This document shows, piece after piece, positions 55,705 through 64,000 of a DNA stretch of 64,000 bases. Location of the stretch: contig NZ_WQDA01000002.1 in NCBI RefSeq assembly GCF_013032855.1, forward strand, positions 372,001-436,000, given 5' to 3'. The position numbers and the translations under genes are program-made. The notes beneath the pieces are model-generated. The model was not told the origin of the DNA. It searched no databases and was given only the letters and a program-made list of their open reading frames with translations. Positions within the stretch are counted from its first letter, which is position 1. Every line of letters starts with the position of its first letter. Origin of the DNA: Ruegeria arenilitoris (GTDB lineage: Bacteria; Pseudomonadota; Alphaproteobacteria; Rhodobacterales; Rhodobacteraceae).

Positions 55705-55727
55705 GGGCTCAGCTAATTGCCGAGCCC
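55705..55727 (-). terminator. Hairpin between parE and the AT-rich genes
   Basis: GGGCTCAGC and GCCGAGCCC pair with one mismatch around a 5-base loop. On the minus strand the stem is followed by TTTTCTC, so it would end the small-gene transcript; on the plus strand no T run follows parE. Confidence 0.55.
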
Positions 55728-55748
55728 CCGAAAAGCCTGAAAGTTGGT

Positions 55749-55892
55749 TCAAGCCGCTTTTTGATCTACTGTCTCGTCACGATCCACGTTTCGGATGAAC
55801 AAAGTCGTTTTTTTGAAGCTTTCTAACCCAGCGGATCTTATTGACTGAAGGAACGCACAATACAGTTGCGCTTTCCGTTGATTAGCACTCAT
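55749..55892 (-). CDS. 47-residue small protein in the AT-rich patch
   Basis: A 48-codon frame with ATG start, TGA stop and a strong ribosome binding site (GGAGAGG six bases upstream). The predicted product starts MSANQRKAQLYCAFLQSIRS and ends in DETVDQKAA; it is basic at first and acidic at the end, with no signal or membrane segment. It starts 45 bases after the stop of the larger upstream gene and is followed by a hairpin. No family is recognised. AT-rich codon use matches its neighbour and not the rest of the window. Confidence 0.5.
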   Translation of the reverse strand: MSANQRKAQLYCAFLQSIRSAGLESFKKTTLFIRNVDRDETVDQKAA

Positions 55893-55937
55893 CGCAGCCT
55901 CTCCAGTGTTGACAAGCATACCTATACAGAAGACAGG

Positions 55938-56564
55938 TTACGCTTTGCTTACAAATAGCCATGACCCTATCATTTTAACAGAGGAAAAATGGCTCAGCTT
56001 GTCCAATTTTGTGGCGAACTCGCGAAAAATCGCCACGTCAGCTGGGCTTCGGAAGTGAATTTTCACATGAGGGCACTGGAGTTCCGAATCAGAGAGTTGC
56101 AAGACGCTTTCGAAAACATTTGCCAACAAGCGTGCATATTCATCTTCGCTATAGTCACCAAAATCATACTTTGGCGCGAGAATCAGGTGCCGAACACGCA
56201 GAACCCTACCCGTAAACTTAGGAATAAAAGCACCATTCAGGAAACAAACGGCTTCGTATTCGCCTTCACCATTACAAACAGCAAAAACGCCGCTCCATTT
56301 GTCCGAAGTGCACGCTTCTATTTGCTCGGCGAGCATGGGCATAGTTGTTGGCACGTAGGAAACAAAGTCTTCATCGAACTCGTGGCACTGCCGAGACCAC
56401 TTATCCTGCAGGTCACTCCAGCTTCCGTCGTGGTGCGACAATCTTTTCATATCACCCTCATTGCAACTTATGATTGTCTGCCTATCGACTAACTTCAGAC
56501 CCTGCAAGAGTGCACTAATCTGATTATCCCTAAAAAAGGACAGGTTGGATGCGTCTGCCCTCAA
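55938..56564 (-). CDS. Unrecognised protein in an AT-rich patch, possible GNAT-like fold
   Basis: A 208-residue protein of unknown function with base composition unlike its surroundings (the 60 bases at 56101-56160 contain 26 G/C). The C-terminal half shows GFSVFAVCNGEG-like strands (GVFAVCNGEGEYEAVCFLNG), then RVLRVRHLILAPKYDFGDY, a helix (EDEYARLLANVFESVLQLS), the strand HVKIHFRSP, ADVAIFREFATKLDKL and SVKMIGSWLFVSK. The order of strands and helices resembles N-acetyltransferases, but no acetyl-CoA motif is clear. Probably acquired by transfer. It heads a possible operon with the 47-codon gene. Confidence 0.65.
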   Translation of the reverse strand: MRADASNLSFFRDNQISALLQGLKLVDRQTIISCNEGDMKRLSHHDGSWSDLQDKWSRQCHEFDEDFVSYVPTTMPMLAEQIEACTSDKWSGVFAVCNGEGEYEAVCFLNGAFIPKFTGRVLRVRHLILAPKYDFGDYSEDEYARLLANVFESVLQLSDSELQCPHVKIHFRSPADVAIFREFATKLDKLSHFSSVKMIGSWLFVSKA

Positions 56565-56936
56565 ACAATTATTTCTTTGGCGCGGCTAGACCCACGCCAT
56601 GAATCGCGCCGGGCCAATGCATGATTCCTGCACCCGCAGCCGGGCGAACAAACCACCCAAAACCACCCCTCCCTTCATCTTCGTGAGTCCGCTCGCCTGC
56701 CCACCCTGTGAGACAGGTCGGACTCGAGCTTGGTGCCTGCATCAAGTATGGGTCGGATAACCACGGACATCACGACACCCCATGGGACGGGCTTCCGCCC
56801 AACGCTTGCCAAGCCCCTTGCCTAACCCGTTGATCCCGTTCACACTTACCCTCAATCCGTCATCCAAGAACGAGCTTCGAGGTACCGAGCGTCCAAGACC
56901 CAATTTGAAACACGGATATCCGAACGGGAGGACGAC
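56565..56936. other. 372-base region without a recognisable gene
   Basis: Contains no convincing frame, tRNA or repeat. It begins in the AT-rich patch and returns to the normal GC level. The last 15 bases include the ribosome binding site (GGGAGGA) of the DUF1496-like gene. A T-psi-C-type GGTTCRA motif is absent, so no tRNA attachment site for the patch is visible. Confidence 0.6.
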
Positions 56937-57218
56937 ATGAAAACTTTGACCCTCGGGCTGGCCTTGACCCTGATGGCCTCGGCAGCCCCCGCGCAGCAGA
57001 TGCTCAGCACCGCATCCCCCATCCCCGACGGCGCCGAGACCCGGTTCTGCTATTACGAAGGCATGGCCTATTCCGAGGATGCCTTTGTGCTGATGGTCGG
57101 TGACAACACCGTCACCAGCACGGTGAGCACGGTGCAGGAACGCCTGTTGCGTTGTTACCGCGAAAGCGACGGCGTGCTGCGTTGGCGGCCTCAGAGCACG
57201 TTTCAGGTCAGCAAGTAA
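56937..57218 (+). CDS. DUF1496-like exported protein
   Basis: A 93-residue protein with a signal peptide (1-19, ending SAAPA). FCYYEGMAYSEDAFVLMVGD and LLRCYRESDGVLRW match the DUF1496 pattern of a short domain with two Cys (one in the FCYY motif, one in LLRCY) that may be disulfide bonded. Periplasmic, function unknown. GGGAGGA six bases before the ATG supports the start. Confidence 0.75.
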   Translation: MKTLTLGLALTLMASAAPAQQMLSTASPIPDGAETRFCYYEGMAYSEDAFVLMVGDNTVTSTVSTVQERLLRCYRESDGVLRWRPQSTFQVSK

Positions 57219-57232
57219 CGCCTGAACGGCCC

Positions 57233-58003
57233 CTAGCCCAGCTTCTGGTCCAGCCAGTCCGCGATTTGTGCGGCCGGCTTTTCCCAACCGGGCTCCATGA
57301 ACAGAAAATGCGCGTGACCTTCTGCGGACAGAAAGGTCGCGCGGTCGCCATAGAGTTTCGCCAAGGCACGGCAGGTGTTGGGGTTCACCGCCCTGTCCTC
57401 CGAGCCTGAAACGATCAGAACCGGGCAGTCGACCTTGTCGATATCAACCTTCATTGCGTGGTGATCGTCGAACATCCAGAAAAACATCTCGAACATCACC
57501 CGCCCGCTTTCCGGGCCGAGCTGATCGAACACCGCATGTTGCTGGGCTTTTGGCATTTTGTTCAATGCGAATGGGGCCATCAGGTCGAAATCGACGCGCA
57601 TGGGCTGCTTCCAGAACGCCCCGCCCTCCATCAAGGCGCGCGGCACGGCGCGTTCGTCATCGGTTTCCGGCAGGGTGCCCCAGGCCGCGTTCGGGTTGAT
57701 CAACACGATAGCGCTGGCCAGCCCGCGAGACGCAACCTGCTGGGCAACGACGCCCGCAATGGCATGCCCGAGGATCACGGGTTTGCTGCCCAACCCCTGA
57801 ATGAATTCGGCAATGTCGTTGGCATAATCCAGCACGCTGGTGTCGGTCAGACCCGCATCGGGCTCGGCTGCGGGATCGCCGCCATGGAATCTCAGCGCCG
57901 GGGTGTGCGCCGTCCATCCACGGGCGCGGAAGAACTCCGCATAGTCCGCCATGCACCACGGCCCGGCAAACGCCCCGTGGATCAGCACAATCTCTTTGCT
58001 CAT
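57233..58003 (-). CDS. Alpha/beta hydrolase with Ala at the nucleophile position
   Basis: A 256-residue alpha/beta hydrolase-fold protein. VLIHGAFAGPWCMADYA is the oxyanion loop and VDCPVLIVSGSEDRAVNP and EGHAHFLFMEPGW carry the acid and His. The nucleophile elbow is LGHAIAGVVAQQV with Ala81 where Ser is expected; the codon is GCC, read directly. The fold may be catalytically dead, act with another nucleophile, or bind a ligand. ATG 58003 is chosen over earlier in-frame starts that add 40 residues without likeness. Confidence 0.8.
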   Translation of the reverse strand: MSKEIVLIHGAFAGPWCMADYAEFFRARGWTAHTPALRFHGGDPAAEPDAGLTDTSVLDYANDIAEFIQGLGSKPVILGHAIAGVVAQQVASRGLASAIVLINPNAAWGTLPETDDERAVPRALMEGGAFWKQPMRVDFDLMAPFALNKMPKAQQHAVFDQLGPESGRVMFEMFFWMFDDHHAMKVDIDKVDCPVLIVSGSEDRAVNPNTCRALAKLYGDRATFLSAEGHAHFLFMEPGWEKPAAQIADWLDQKLG

Positions 58004-58109
58004 CACGTTCTCCCTCCGGCTCCTGACCCGAGTATGGGCATCCTGACACGCGTTACAACTGCACGTGATCGCTGTTGCGTGGGAAGACTGACTACTTAAA
58101 CTCGGGTGC

Positions 58110-58979
58110 ATGAGCTTCATCACCGACTATCAGCTGCCCCTGCTGTTGCTGTTCTTTCTGGCCGGATCGATTGGCACCGCGTTCCTGTTTCGCAAACCAG
58201 CGGGTCACCGGGCATGGAAGCTGGCCGACCTCGTGTGGGTCGTGTTGGGTGGGCTGGGCGCGCTGGTGGCGGTCATGGCGGGGCTCTACAAATCCGACAG
58301 CTCAAGGTTGGACAGGCAGATCGACGTTGCCTATGCGGCGACACTGGCCTTCGATCGCGACGCCGCGCGGTTCCGGCTGCGGTTCTGCGATCCGGCCTAC
58401 GATCCGGACACGGCGGTTTTGTGCGACAAGGTCGAGTTCCTGTCGGCCTCGACCGCCAGCAACGCCGACCTGCCGCTGTTCATCGCCGTCACCAACGAAG
58501 TTGCGCCGCTGCAGGGCCTGAACTTCATCTTCGGCGCACGGTCCCGAGGCCAGATGGATGACATTCAGGACATGGCCGCCAAGGCCGATGCCTTCGACAT
58601 CGAGCAATTCCTGGTATTCACCACGCTGGACGAAGAAACGCAGACCGCGATCGACAACATGCGGCGGAAAGTGCCGGCAATCGCCGGAGACTATATGATC
58701 CTCGCGCAAAGCTATGATGACCTGATCGCTCAGGTCGCCAAACTGAAGGGAGAGTGGGAGTATCTTCAGGAAAACGCCCACATTCTCGTGCTACAGATCA
58801 TCGCGCTGTGTCTTGTCAGCTTTGCGGCACCATTCCGGTTGGGCAAATCTGTTGTCGAGTTGCGGTCCAACCTCATCGCCGAGCCGACGGCGCGGCAGCC
58901 ACCCCCTGAAGCATCTGGGACCGGGGTTACTGAGGTGGCGCCTCAGGACGCGTCCGACCACGGCGCCCGGCACCTGTAA
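58110..58979 (+). CDS. Membrane protein, unknown
   Basis: A 289-residue protein with two N-terminal membrane helices (about 9-27 and 43-60), a soluble central domain with two cysteines (RFCDPAYD and LCDKVEF) that may form a disulfide, and a third helix at about 224-243. The tail is Pro/Ala-rich. The central domain is probably periplasmic. I do not recognise the family. Its last 53 bases overlap the convergent glycosyltransferase gene. Confidence 0.68.
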   Translation: MSFITDYQLPLLLLFFLAGSIGTAFLFRKPAGHRAWKLADLVWVVLGGLGALVAVMAGLYKSDSSRLDRQIDVAYAATLAFDRDAARFRLRFCDPAYDPDTAVLCDKVEFLSASTASNADLPLFIAVTNEVAPLQGLNFIFGARSRGQMDDIQDMAAKADAFDIEQFLVFTTLDEETQTAIDNMRRKVPAIAGDYMILAQSYDDLIAQVAKLKGEWEYLQENAHILVLQIIALCLVSFAAPFRLGKSVVELRSNLIAEPTARQPPPEASGTGVTEVAPQDASDHGARHL

Positions 58980-59550
58980 TGGCACGCGCCCGCAACAGAG
59001 TCGCGCGCGGCAGAGAGCGCATGAACGCCTCCTCCTTCCCCGGTTGATCCGGATATCCGCCGGCGGCCTTGTACAATTGCGCCGGCAGCAGCAGACCCTG
59101 ATCACCAGACGCCAGTCCAAAGACCCAGCTGCGCAGATTGGCCCAACCTGCCGTCAAACTCGGCATCAGGCCTGAGGACCGGAACCCAAGGAGGAACACA
59201 CCCGGACGCCGCGTTACAAGGTGCTCGGCCACCGCGTCGGTCCATCCGGGCTCAAGCTCGGTCCCTGGACGGATGATCAGCAACCAGTCGCCCACCGCGG
59301 CGTCGCATCCCACGCGCAGCTGCGCGGTACGGGACCCGGTCCCGGCAACGATCCGGGCACCTGCTTCATCGGCAATACGCAACGTATGATCGGTCGACCC
59401 GCCATCGGCGATGACAAGTTCACGGATCAGACCGGCGTGCAGACCTTCCATCAGGGTCATCAGCGAGCGCGCGAGTTCGGTTTGGGAATCGAATGTCGGA
59501 ATCACGATACTGATCGGGGCGGACACGTTCGAAACCTCTGGTCTTGGCAA
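58927..59550 (-). CDS. Family 2-type glycosyltransferase
   Basis: A 207-residue GT-A fold protein. ISIVIPTFDSQTELARSL is the nucleotide-binding start, VIADGGSTDHTLRIADEAGA supplies the first Asp-rich element and LLIIRPGTELEPGW sits in the DxD position, though the acid pair is weak. The C-terminal part is short and basic (AGRRGRTRPEAPPQ). Acceptor and sugar unknown. Diverges from ygfZ by 48 bases. Confidence 0.8.
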   Translation of the reverse strand: MPRPEVSNVSAPISIVIPTFDSQTELARSLMTLMEGLHAGLIRELVIADGGSTDHTLRIADEAGARIVAGTGSRTAQLRVGCDAAVGDWLLIIRPGTELEPGWTDAVAEHLVTRRPGVFLLGFRSSGLMPSLTAGWANLRSWVFGLASGDQGLLLPAQLYKAAGGYPDQPGKEEAFMRSLPRATLLRARAITGAGRRGRTRPEAPPQ

Positions 59551-59598
59551 CGGGTTCGCTTATATCACCGCTCTCAGGGCAATGACGAGGACCCAAAG

Positions 59599-60336
59599 AT
59601 GAGCACCCGCCGCATTTTGCGCCTGACCGGCACGGATACCGACAGCTTCTTGCAAGGTCTGGTCACCAATGACACCCGCAAGCTGGATGATGGTCTTGTC
59701 TACGCGGCCATCCTGACCCCGCAGGGCAAGTACCTGGCCGATTTCTTTCTGAAACGCGATGGCGACTCGGTACTGCTGGACGTGGTTGAGGGGATGGCGG
59801 ATGCACTGATCAAGCGGCTGAACATGTACAAGCTGCGGGCGGACGTGCGTATCGAGGAAACCAACTTGCACCTGCAACGCGGAACCGGGCCCGCACCCGA
59901 AGGCGTCCTGCCCGATCCTCGTCACCCCGATATGGGCTGGCGCGCATATTCTGACGCTCCCGAAGCCGATGATGGAACGGATTGGGACGCAATTCGGGTG
60001 CGTTATTGCATCCCGGAAACCGGGATCGAGCTGACACCGGACACTTATATCCTCGAGGCCGGTTTCGAGCCGCTCAACGGCGTTGATTTCAAAAAGGGTT
60101 GCTATGTCGGGCAAGAGGTAACAGCTCGCATGAAGCACAAGACCCAGTTGCGCAAGGGGCTGCGGGTTGTCGCCATCGACGGCGCGGCTCCGGTCGGCTC
60201 CGAAATCCTTTCGGCGGGAAAGCCAGCTGGTACGCTGTTCACGCAATCGAACGGACAGGCCATCGCCTATCTGCGCCTTGATCGGGCGGGCGACGACATG
60301 CAGGCCGGAGACGCCCGGCTGCGTCTGCTGGAGTGA
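59599..60336 (+). CDS. ygfZ: YgfZ/GcvT-family folate-dependent Fe-S assembly protein
   Basis: A 245-residue YgfZ protein that helps repair or assemble iron-sulfur clusters with tetrahydrofolate. The diagnostic KGCYVGQEV (166-174, with Cys168) is present, preceded by LEAGFEPLNGVDF. The N-terminus ILRLTGTDTDSFLQGLVTND is the standard start of the domain. ATG 59599 is used; the frame upstream overlaps the divergent gene. Confidence 0.92.
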   Translation: MSTRRILRLTGTDTDSFLQGLVTNDTRKLDDGLVYAAILTPQGKYLADFFLKRDGDSVLLDVVEGMADALIKRLNMYKLRADVRIEETNLHLQRGTGPAPEGVLPDPRHPDMGWRAYSDAPEADDGTDWDAIRVRYCIPETGIELTPDTYILEAGFEPLNGVDFKKGCYVGQEVTARMKHKTQLRKGLRVVAIDGAAPVGSEILSAGKPAGTLFTQSNGQAIAYLRLDRAGDDMQAGDARLRLLE

Positions 60337-60442
60337 GCCTGTTGCCCAACCGGCACGACTACTAACCGGGCTGCTTTGCAAACGTTTTATCCGGCCCGGC
60401 CACACGGTAAGACTTGAGGCACTTGGCTGATCGGGTGCCTGC

Positions 60443-61408
60443 ATGCTCCAACTGTATTCAGCCATCTGGCGCGCCAGCGCCGGACGGCAAGTCATACTGA
60501 TCCTGTTGTCCTTGTCGGTCGCTGCTCTTGCCGCGGCCCCGTTGGAATTTCAACGGGACATCATCAACCATCTGACCTCGGACAATATCGAGGCGCCTCA
60601 TCTCCTGCTGCTGGGTGCCGGCATGATGGGGGTGATCCTGCTGAGCCTCGCCCTGAAGTGGGTGCTGGGATATCGCGCGGGGACATTGGGCGAAGACATG
60701 ATCCGTCGGATCCGTCAGCTTTTGCTCGCCCGCACCGTGGACGTGGACGAGTCGGGCGAGAATGTCCGCAAGGGAACCATGACGACGGCCATTTCTGCCG
60801 AAGCCGAAGAACTGGGCAAATTCGCAGGCGGCGCGTTCTCGGACCCGGTCGTACAAATCGGAACCTTGGTCAGCGTGATTGGCTACATCTCGTCGACGCA
60901 ACCCTGGCTGGGACTGATTGCCCTTTCGATGATCGCACCGCAGATCCTTATCGTTCTCGTCTCGCAGAGAAAGGTGAACGTGTTCGTGGCGGACCGCGTC
61001 CGCATATTGCGTAGCGCGACCGACCATCTGACGATCGAAAACATCGAGGCCGTGACTCAAGAAGTGCACGACCAGTTCGACGCGATCTACGACACCCGGC
61101 GGCGGATGTTCCTGTGGAAATTGTCGGCCAAGTTTCTGCTGAGCGTGATCAACGGTGCAGGCACCGTCGGTGTTCTGATGCTGGGCGGATGGCTGGTTCT
61201 GCAGGGAGAAACCGACGTGGGAACCGTGGTCGCCGCGACCAGCGGTCTGGCCCGGATCCAGGGGCCGACCGGGTTTCTCATCGCTTTTTACCGGCAGGTC
61301 AGCGCCAATCGCATCAAGTTCGAGCTGTTGCTGGAACTGTTCGGCCCGGACCGCGCCCGCTACCGCCGGGGCGGGGCCGCCTCGCAAGAAAAAAACCGCG
61401 CCGAATAG
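60443..61408 (+). CDS. ABC transporter membrane domain without ATPase domain
   Basis: A 321-residue protein with the six-helix fold of type I exporter membrane domains: coupling-helix-like GYRAGTLGEDMIRRIRQLLLA near 75-95, ALMIA-type helices and the long helix SATDHLTIENIEAVTQEVHDQ. The frame ends after helix six and a short charged tail; no Walker motifs follow in any frame before efp. It must use a separate ATPase or work without one. The upstream 106 bases hold no gene. Confidence 0.8.
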   Translation: MLQLYSAIWRASAGRQVILILLSLSVAALAAAPLEFQRDIINHLTSDNIEAPHLLLLGAGMMGVILLSLALKWVLGYRAGTLGEDMIRRIRQLLLARTVDVDESGENVRKGTMTTAISAEAEELGKFAGGAFSDPVVQIGTLVSVIGYISSTQPWLGLIALSMIAPQILIVLVSQRKVNVFVADRVRILRSATDHLTIENIEAVTQEVHDQFDAIYDTRRRMFLWKLSAKFLLSVINGAGTVGVLMLGGWLVLQGETDVGTVVAATSGLARIQGPTGFLIAFYRQVSANRIKFELLLELFGPDRARYRRGGAASQEKNRAE

Positions 61409-61421
61409 CGGCGCGGTTTCT
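61393..61421. terminator. Bidirectional terminator, efp and ABC membrane gene
   Basis: An 11-base-pair perfect stem (AAACCGCGCCG and CGGCGCGGTTT) with a 5-base loop. On the minus strand it is followed by a run of T residues, ending efp. In the plus direction it has TTTCTT. The stop codon of the ABC membrane gene (61406-61408) lies in the loop and stem base, so that frame ends inside the hairpin. Confidence 0.9.
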
Positions 61422-61448
61422 TGGTCTTTCTCCGAGTATGACGCGACG

Positions 61449-62012
61449 TTACGCGCGCTCGGAATATTCCATGGTCTCGGTGTTCACGACGATCATCTCG
61501 TCCTGCGCGATGAACGGCGGCACCATGACTTTGACCCCGTTGTCCAGAACCGCCGGCTTGAACGAGTTCGCCGCAGTCTGACCTTTGACGACCGGTTCAG
61601 TCTCGACGACCTTGCAGACGACTTTCTGAGGCAGCGTCGCGTTCAGCGCCTCGCTTTCATAGAATTCGACCACGATGGTCATCCCGTCCTGAAGGAACGG
61701 ACGACGGTCACCCAGCAAATCTGCAGGCAATTCAATCTGTTCATAGGTCTCGGCATCCATGAATACCAGCATCCCGTCGCTTTCATACAGGAACTGCTGG
61801 TCTTTCTGCTCCAACCGAACACGCTCGACCTTGTCCGCTGAACGGAACCGCTCGTTCAGTTTCGAACCGTTGCGCAGGTTCCGCAATTCCACCTGTGCAA
61901 AGGCACCGCCTTTGCCCGGTTTGACGTGATCGACCTTGACCGCCGCCCACAGACCGCCGTTATGCTCAAGCACATTGCCCGGGCGAATTTCGTTCCCATT
62001 GATCTTGGGCAT
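61449..62012 (-). CDS. efp: Elongation factor P
   Basis: A 187-residue EF-P that relieves ribosome stalling at polyproline stretches. Three OB-type domains are in order; the exposed loop VKPGKGGAF carries Lys34, the residue that EpmA/EpmB modify in many bacteria. Length is normal. epmA is not in the window. Ends at a strong terminator. Confidence 0.96.
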   Translation of the reverse strand: MPKINGNEIRPGNVLEHNGGLWAAVKVDHVKPGKGGAFAQVELRNLRNGSKLNERFRSADKVERVRLEQKDQQFLYESDGMLVFMDAETYEQIELPADLLGDRRPFLQDGMTIVVEFYESEALNATLPQKVVCKVVETEPVVKGQTAANSFKPAVLDNGVKVMVPPFIAQDEMIVVNTETMEYSERA

Positions 62013-62231
62013 GACATATTTCCTTCACACATGGTTGATGCGTCAGTTGTGGTCCCTATATCTGGCGGGACCGATCCATGCAATACAACGAAACCTAGTG
62101 CTGCACCTGCAGAGAGCCATGCAAATGACGCAACGCAACTATGCAAATTAGGTGTATCCGAATCGCACTAAATAGGTCATAAGGACCGCCACGCCGAAAA
62201 TTACAAGAGCAAGAACAACAAGGAAAACGAG

Positions 62232-62552
62232 ATGAGAGATTTCGTTGACGGCACCGCCTTTAACAATGAGCAAGGCAACCGTGCCCGCAAACTTTTCGCG
62301 GCCGTTGTGCTGGCTGCACTCGATGATGCCATCGCCGATGACAAGAAATACGGCAATGGCCCGGAACAAATCGCCCGCTGGGCACGCTCGCGCGATGGTC
62401 GCGAAGTGCTGTCTTGCGCTGGCATCGACCCGAACGAACGGGTTGTCCACGGACTGATGGAGTTCGTTGGCCGTGGCGTGCGTACCTCCGTCGCCCTGTC
62501 GCGCGAAGAAAGCGAACGCCGCAACGCTGCACAGCAGGCCGAAGCCGCCTAA
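62232..62552 (+). CDS. DUF6280 family protein
   Basis: A 106-residue soluble helical protein starting RDFVDGTAFNNEQGNRARKL, with ALDDAIADDKKYGNGPEQIA and REVLSCAGIDPNERVV. It matches DUF6280, a family restricted to Rhodobacterales and of unknown role. AAGGAAAACGAG before the ATG gives a good ribosome binding site, and a strong terminator follows. A large open frame on the opposite strand is a shadow. Confidence 0.85.
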   Translation: MRDFVDGTAFNNEQGNRARKLFAAVVLAALDDAIADDKKYGNGPEQIARWARSRDGREVLSCAGIDPNERVVHGLMEFVGRGVRTSVALSREESERRNAAQQAEAA

Positions 62553-62573
62553 GGCTTCGTCCGACCCAAAAAC

Positions 62574-62604
62574 GCGCGCCGTTACTTTCGGCGCGCTTTT
62601 TTTT
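62574..62604 (+). terminator. Rho-independent terminator after the DUF6280 gene
   Basis: An 8-base-pair GC stem (GCGCGCCG and CGGCGCGC) with a 7-base loop, followed by eight T residues, 21 bases after the stop codon. Confidence 0.95.
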
Positions 62605-62710
62605 GCCCTGTACGCAGCGGAATGGTCGCATTCGTCGTGCAAATGGCCCGATCCGCGCTTTCGTCGGCTGAATAAATGCGGTCATCTGCCAACATCCGCA
62701 GGAGGCTCAG

Positions 62711-64000
62711 ATGGTTCGCGCGATCATGATTCAGGGGACCGGCAGCAACGTCGGCAAGTCGATGCTTGTGGCCGGGCTGGCCCGGGCCTTTGCGCGGCGT
62801 GGTTTGAAGGTTGCCCCCTTCAAACCGCAGAACATGTCCAACAACGCCGCAGTGGCGACAAACGGAGGCGAGATTGGCCGCGCCCAGGCGCTGCAGGCCC
62901 GGGCGGCGGGGCGCCCGCCGCATACGGACATGAATCCAATCCTTCTGAAGCCGGAAACCGATACCGGTGCGCAAGTGATCGTTCAGGGCAAGCGGGCGGG
63001 AACGATGCGGGCCAAGGACTATCGCAAGGACAAATCCAAGCTTCTGAACGCCGCGCTCGAGAGCTTTGCCAGACTTTGCCAAGATGCCGACCTTGTGCTG
63101 GTCGAGGGCGCCGGCAGTCCGGCCGAGACCAACCTGCGGGCAGGCGACATCGCCAACATGGGCTTTGCCTGCGCCGCAAATGTGCCCGTCATACTGGTGG
63201 GAGACATTCACCGGGGCGGTGTCATAGCGCAGATCGTCGGCACCCATGCAGTGCTAGAGAACGCTGACCTTGCAATGATCCGCGGCTTTGCGGTCAATCG
63301 TTTCAAGGGAGACGTCAGCCTGTTTGATGACGGGCGCGACGGCATTGCGGCACGCACCGGATGGCCTTGTCTGGGCGTCGTTCCCTGGTTTGACGATGCT
63401 TGGAAACTACCGGCCGAAGACATGATGGATATCCGCTCGCACGCCGGCGGCACCTGCAAAGTTGCGGTGCCGCAGTTGGAGCGCATGGCGAATTTCGACG
63501 ATTTGGACCCGCTGTCTGCCGAGCCGGGTGTTTCGGTCGAGATCATTCCGGCTGGCCGCCCCCTTCCCGGTGACGCGGATCTGGTGATTCTGCCGGGCAG
63601 CAAATCAACGATCGGAGATTTGGCCTTTTTCCGCAAACAGGGTTGGGACATCGACCTGTATGCCCATGTACGGCGGGGCGGCCATGTTCTTGGCCTCTGC
63701 GGCGGGTATCAGATGCTGGGCCGGGTGATCGCTGACCCCGACGGAGTGGACGGCAGACCCGGCGGCGTCGATGGGCTGGGTTTGCTGGACGTGGAAACGG
63801 TTATGTCCGGGGAAAAACGGGTCGAACTGCAATCAGCGCAGGCCTTGCCCGGCGGCGAGCCTGTCACCGGCTACGAAATCCACATGGGGCGCACCCAAGG
63901 TCCGGATACTGCCCGCGCGTGGTTGCAGGTGGAAGGGCGCCCGGAAGGCGCCGCATCGAGAGACGGGCGCGTTCTGGGAAGCTATTTGCACGGCATTTTC
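62711..64000 (+). CDS. cobQ: Cobyric acid synthase, N-terminal 430 codons (runs off window)
   Basis: The first 430 residues of CobQ, which amidates adenosylcobyrinate a,c-diamide at four side chains in vitamin B12 synthesis. A P-loop-like [20 protein letters not shown] (5-24), [12 protein letters not shown], the [13 protein letters not shown] loop and DIANMG form the ATP domain. The class I glutaminase domain has Cys330 in [10 protein letters not shown] and the His of SYLHGIF at the very end of the window. AGGAGG lies five bases before the ATG. No cobalamin riboswitch is seen upstream. The missing C-terminus lies beyond the window. Confidence 0.95.
   Translation, partial: MVRAIMIQGTGSNVGKSMLVAGLARAFARRGLKVAPFKPQNMSNNAAVATNGGEIGRAQALQARAAGRPPHTDMNPILLKPETDTGAQVIVQGKRAGTMRAKDYRKDKSKLLNAALESFARLCQDADLVLVEGAGSPAETNLRAGDIANMGFACAANVPVILVGDIHRGGVIAQIVGTHAVLENADLAMIRGFAVNRFKGDVSLFDDGRDGIAARTGWPCLGVVPWFDDAWKLPAEDMMDIRSHAGGTCKVAVPQLERMANFDDLDPLSAEPGVSVEIIPAGRPLPGDADLVILPGSKSTIGDLAFFRKQGWDIDLYAHVRRGGHVLGLCGGYQMLGRVIADPDGVDGRPGGVDGLGLLDVETVMSGEKRVELQSAQALPGGEPVTGYEIHMGRTQGPDTARAWLQVEGRPEGAASRDGRVLGSYLHGIF

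Noticed and set aside
62148..62642. A 164-codon minus-strand frame across the DUF6280 gene
   Set aside because: The plus-strand DUF6280 gene has a known family, a good ribosome binding site and its own terminator; the hydrophobic C-terminus of the shadow comes from the AT-rich leader.

Overview
This window looks like a chromosomal segment of a marine alphaproteobacterium of the Roseobacter group (Rhodobacteraceae, Ruegeria-like). The evidence is high GC with strong third-position G/C bias, a PhaR/PhaP/PhaC/PhaZ polyester locus, many ATGA/GTGA-coupled operons, and families typical of that group (DUF6280, DUF2842, tandem DUF1194, an XRE-SdhE pair, ThyX instead of ThyA). I see no rRNA, tRNA, IS element, prophage or CRISPR array. 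The species assignment is inference from protein families and composition.

Layout. 1-3681 (minus): hflC (cut by the window edge), hflK, glutathione reductase and rpiA. 3924-9212: L-serine dehydratase, a GFA-fold protein, an EamA transporter, a convergent thiamine pyrophosphokinase and a long acidic protein of unknown role. 9282-13449 (minus): an outer-membrane barrel protein, DUF2842, purA and a cobalt-type nitrile hydratase operon (alpha, beta, P14K-like chaperone). 13600-17839 (plus): secG, pyrG, DUF1330, two TerB-like proteins and a PhnD-like protein. 17968-21297: a complete polar amino acid ABC importer. 21309-22343: a mercury-responsive-type module (MerR, MerT-like, GDCCVxC protein) with a textbook MerR promoter. 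22414-28473: a gamma-glutamyl-amine catabolic cluster (two glutamine-synthetase-like ligases, a GATase hydrolase, an FAD oxidoreductase) plus a DegT-type aminotransferase; a palindrome is repeated at two of its promoters.

28522-32975: the polyhydroxyalkanoate locus, with three CTGC-N3-GCAG boxes that fit PhaR operators. 32975-37152: a DUF6151 protein and a group of alpha/beta hydrolases, a VOC protein and an M15-like protein. 37372: thrS. 39553-42071: a bufferin-type metallophore operon, comprising a DUF2282 Cys-containing precursor with signal peptide, a DUF692/MNIO enzyme, a DUF2063 partner and a DoxX protein. This is the most interesting system in the window.

42073-55699: mostly housekeeping and stress genes (ArsC/Spx-like, cold-shock protein, thyX, gloA, two DUF1194 proteins, a MarR-type regulator, sdhE, aspartate aminotransferase, MATE exporter, ppk2, hydrolase, AhpD-like protein, parE). 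55749-56564: a visibly AT-richer patch with an unrecognised gene and a 47-codon small gene, probably acquired. 56937-64000: small periplasmic and membrane proteins, a hydrolase whose nucleophile serine is alanine, a glycosyltransferase, ygfZ, an ABC membrane domain without ATPase, efp, a DUF6280 gene, and cobQ running off the end.
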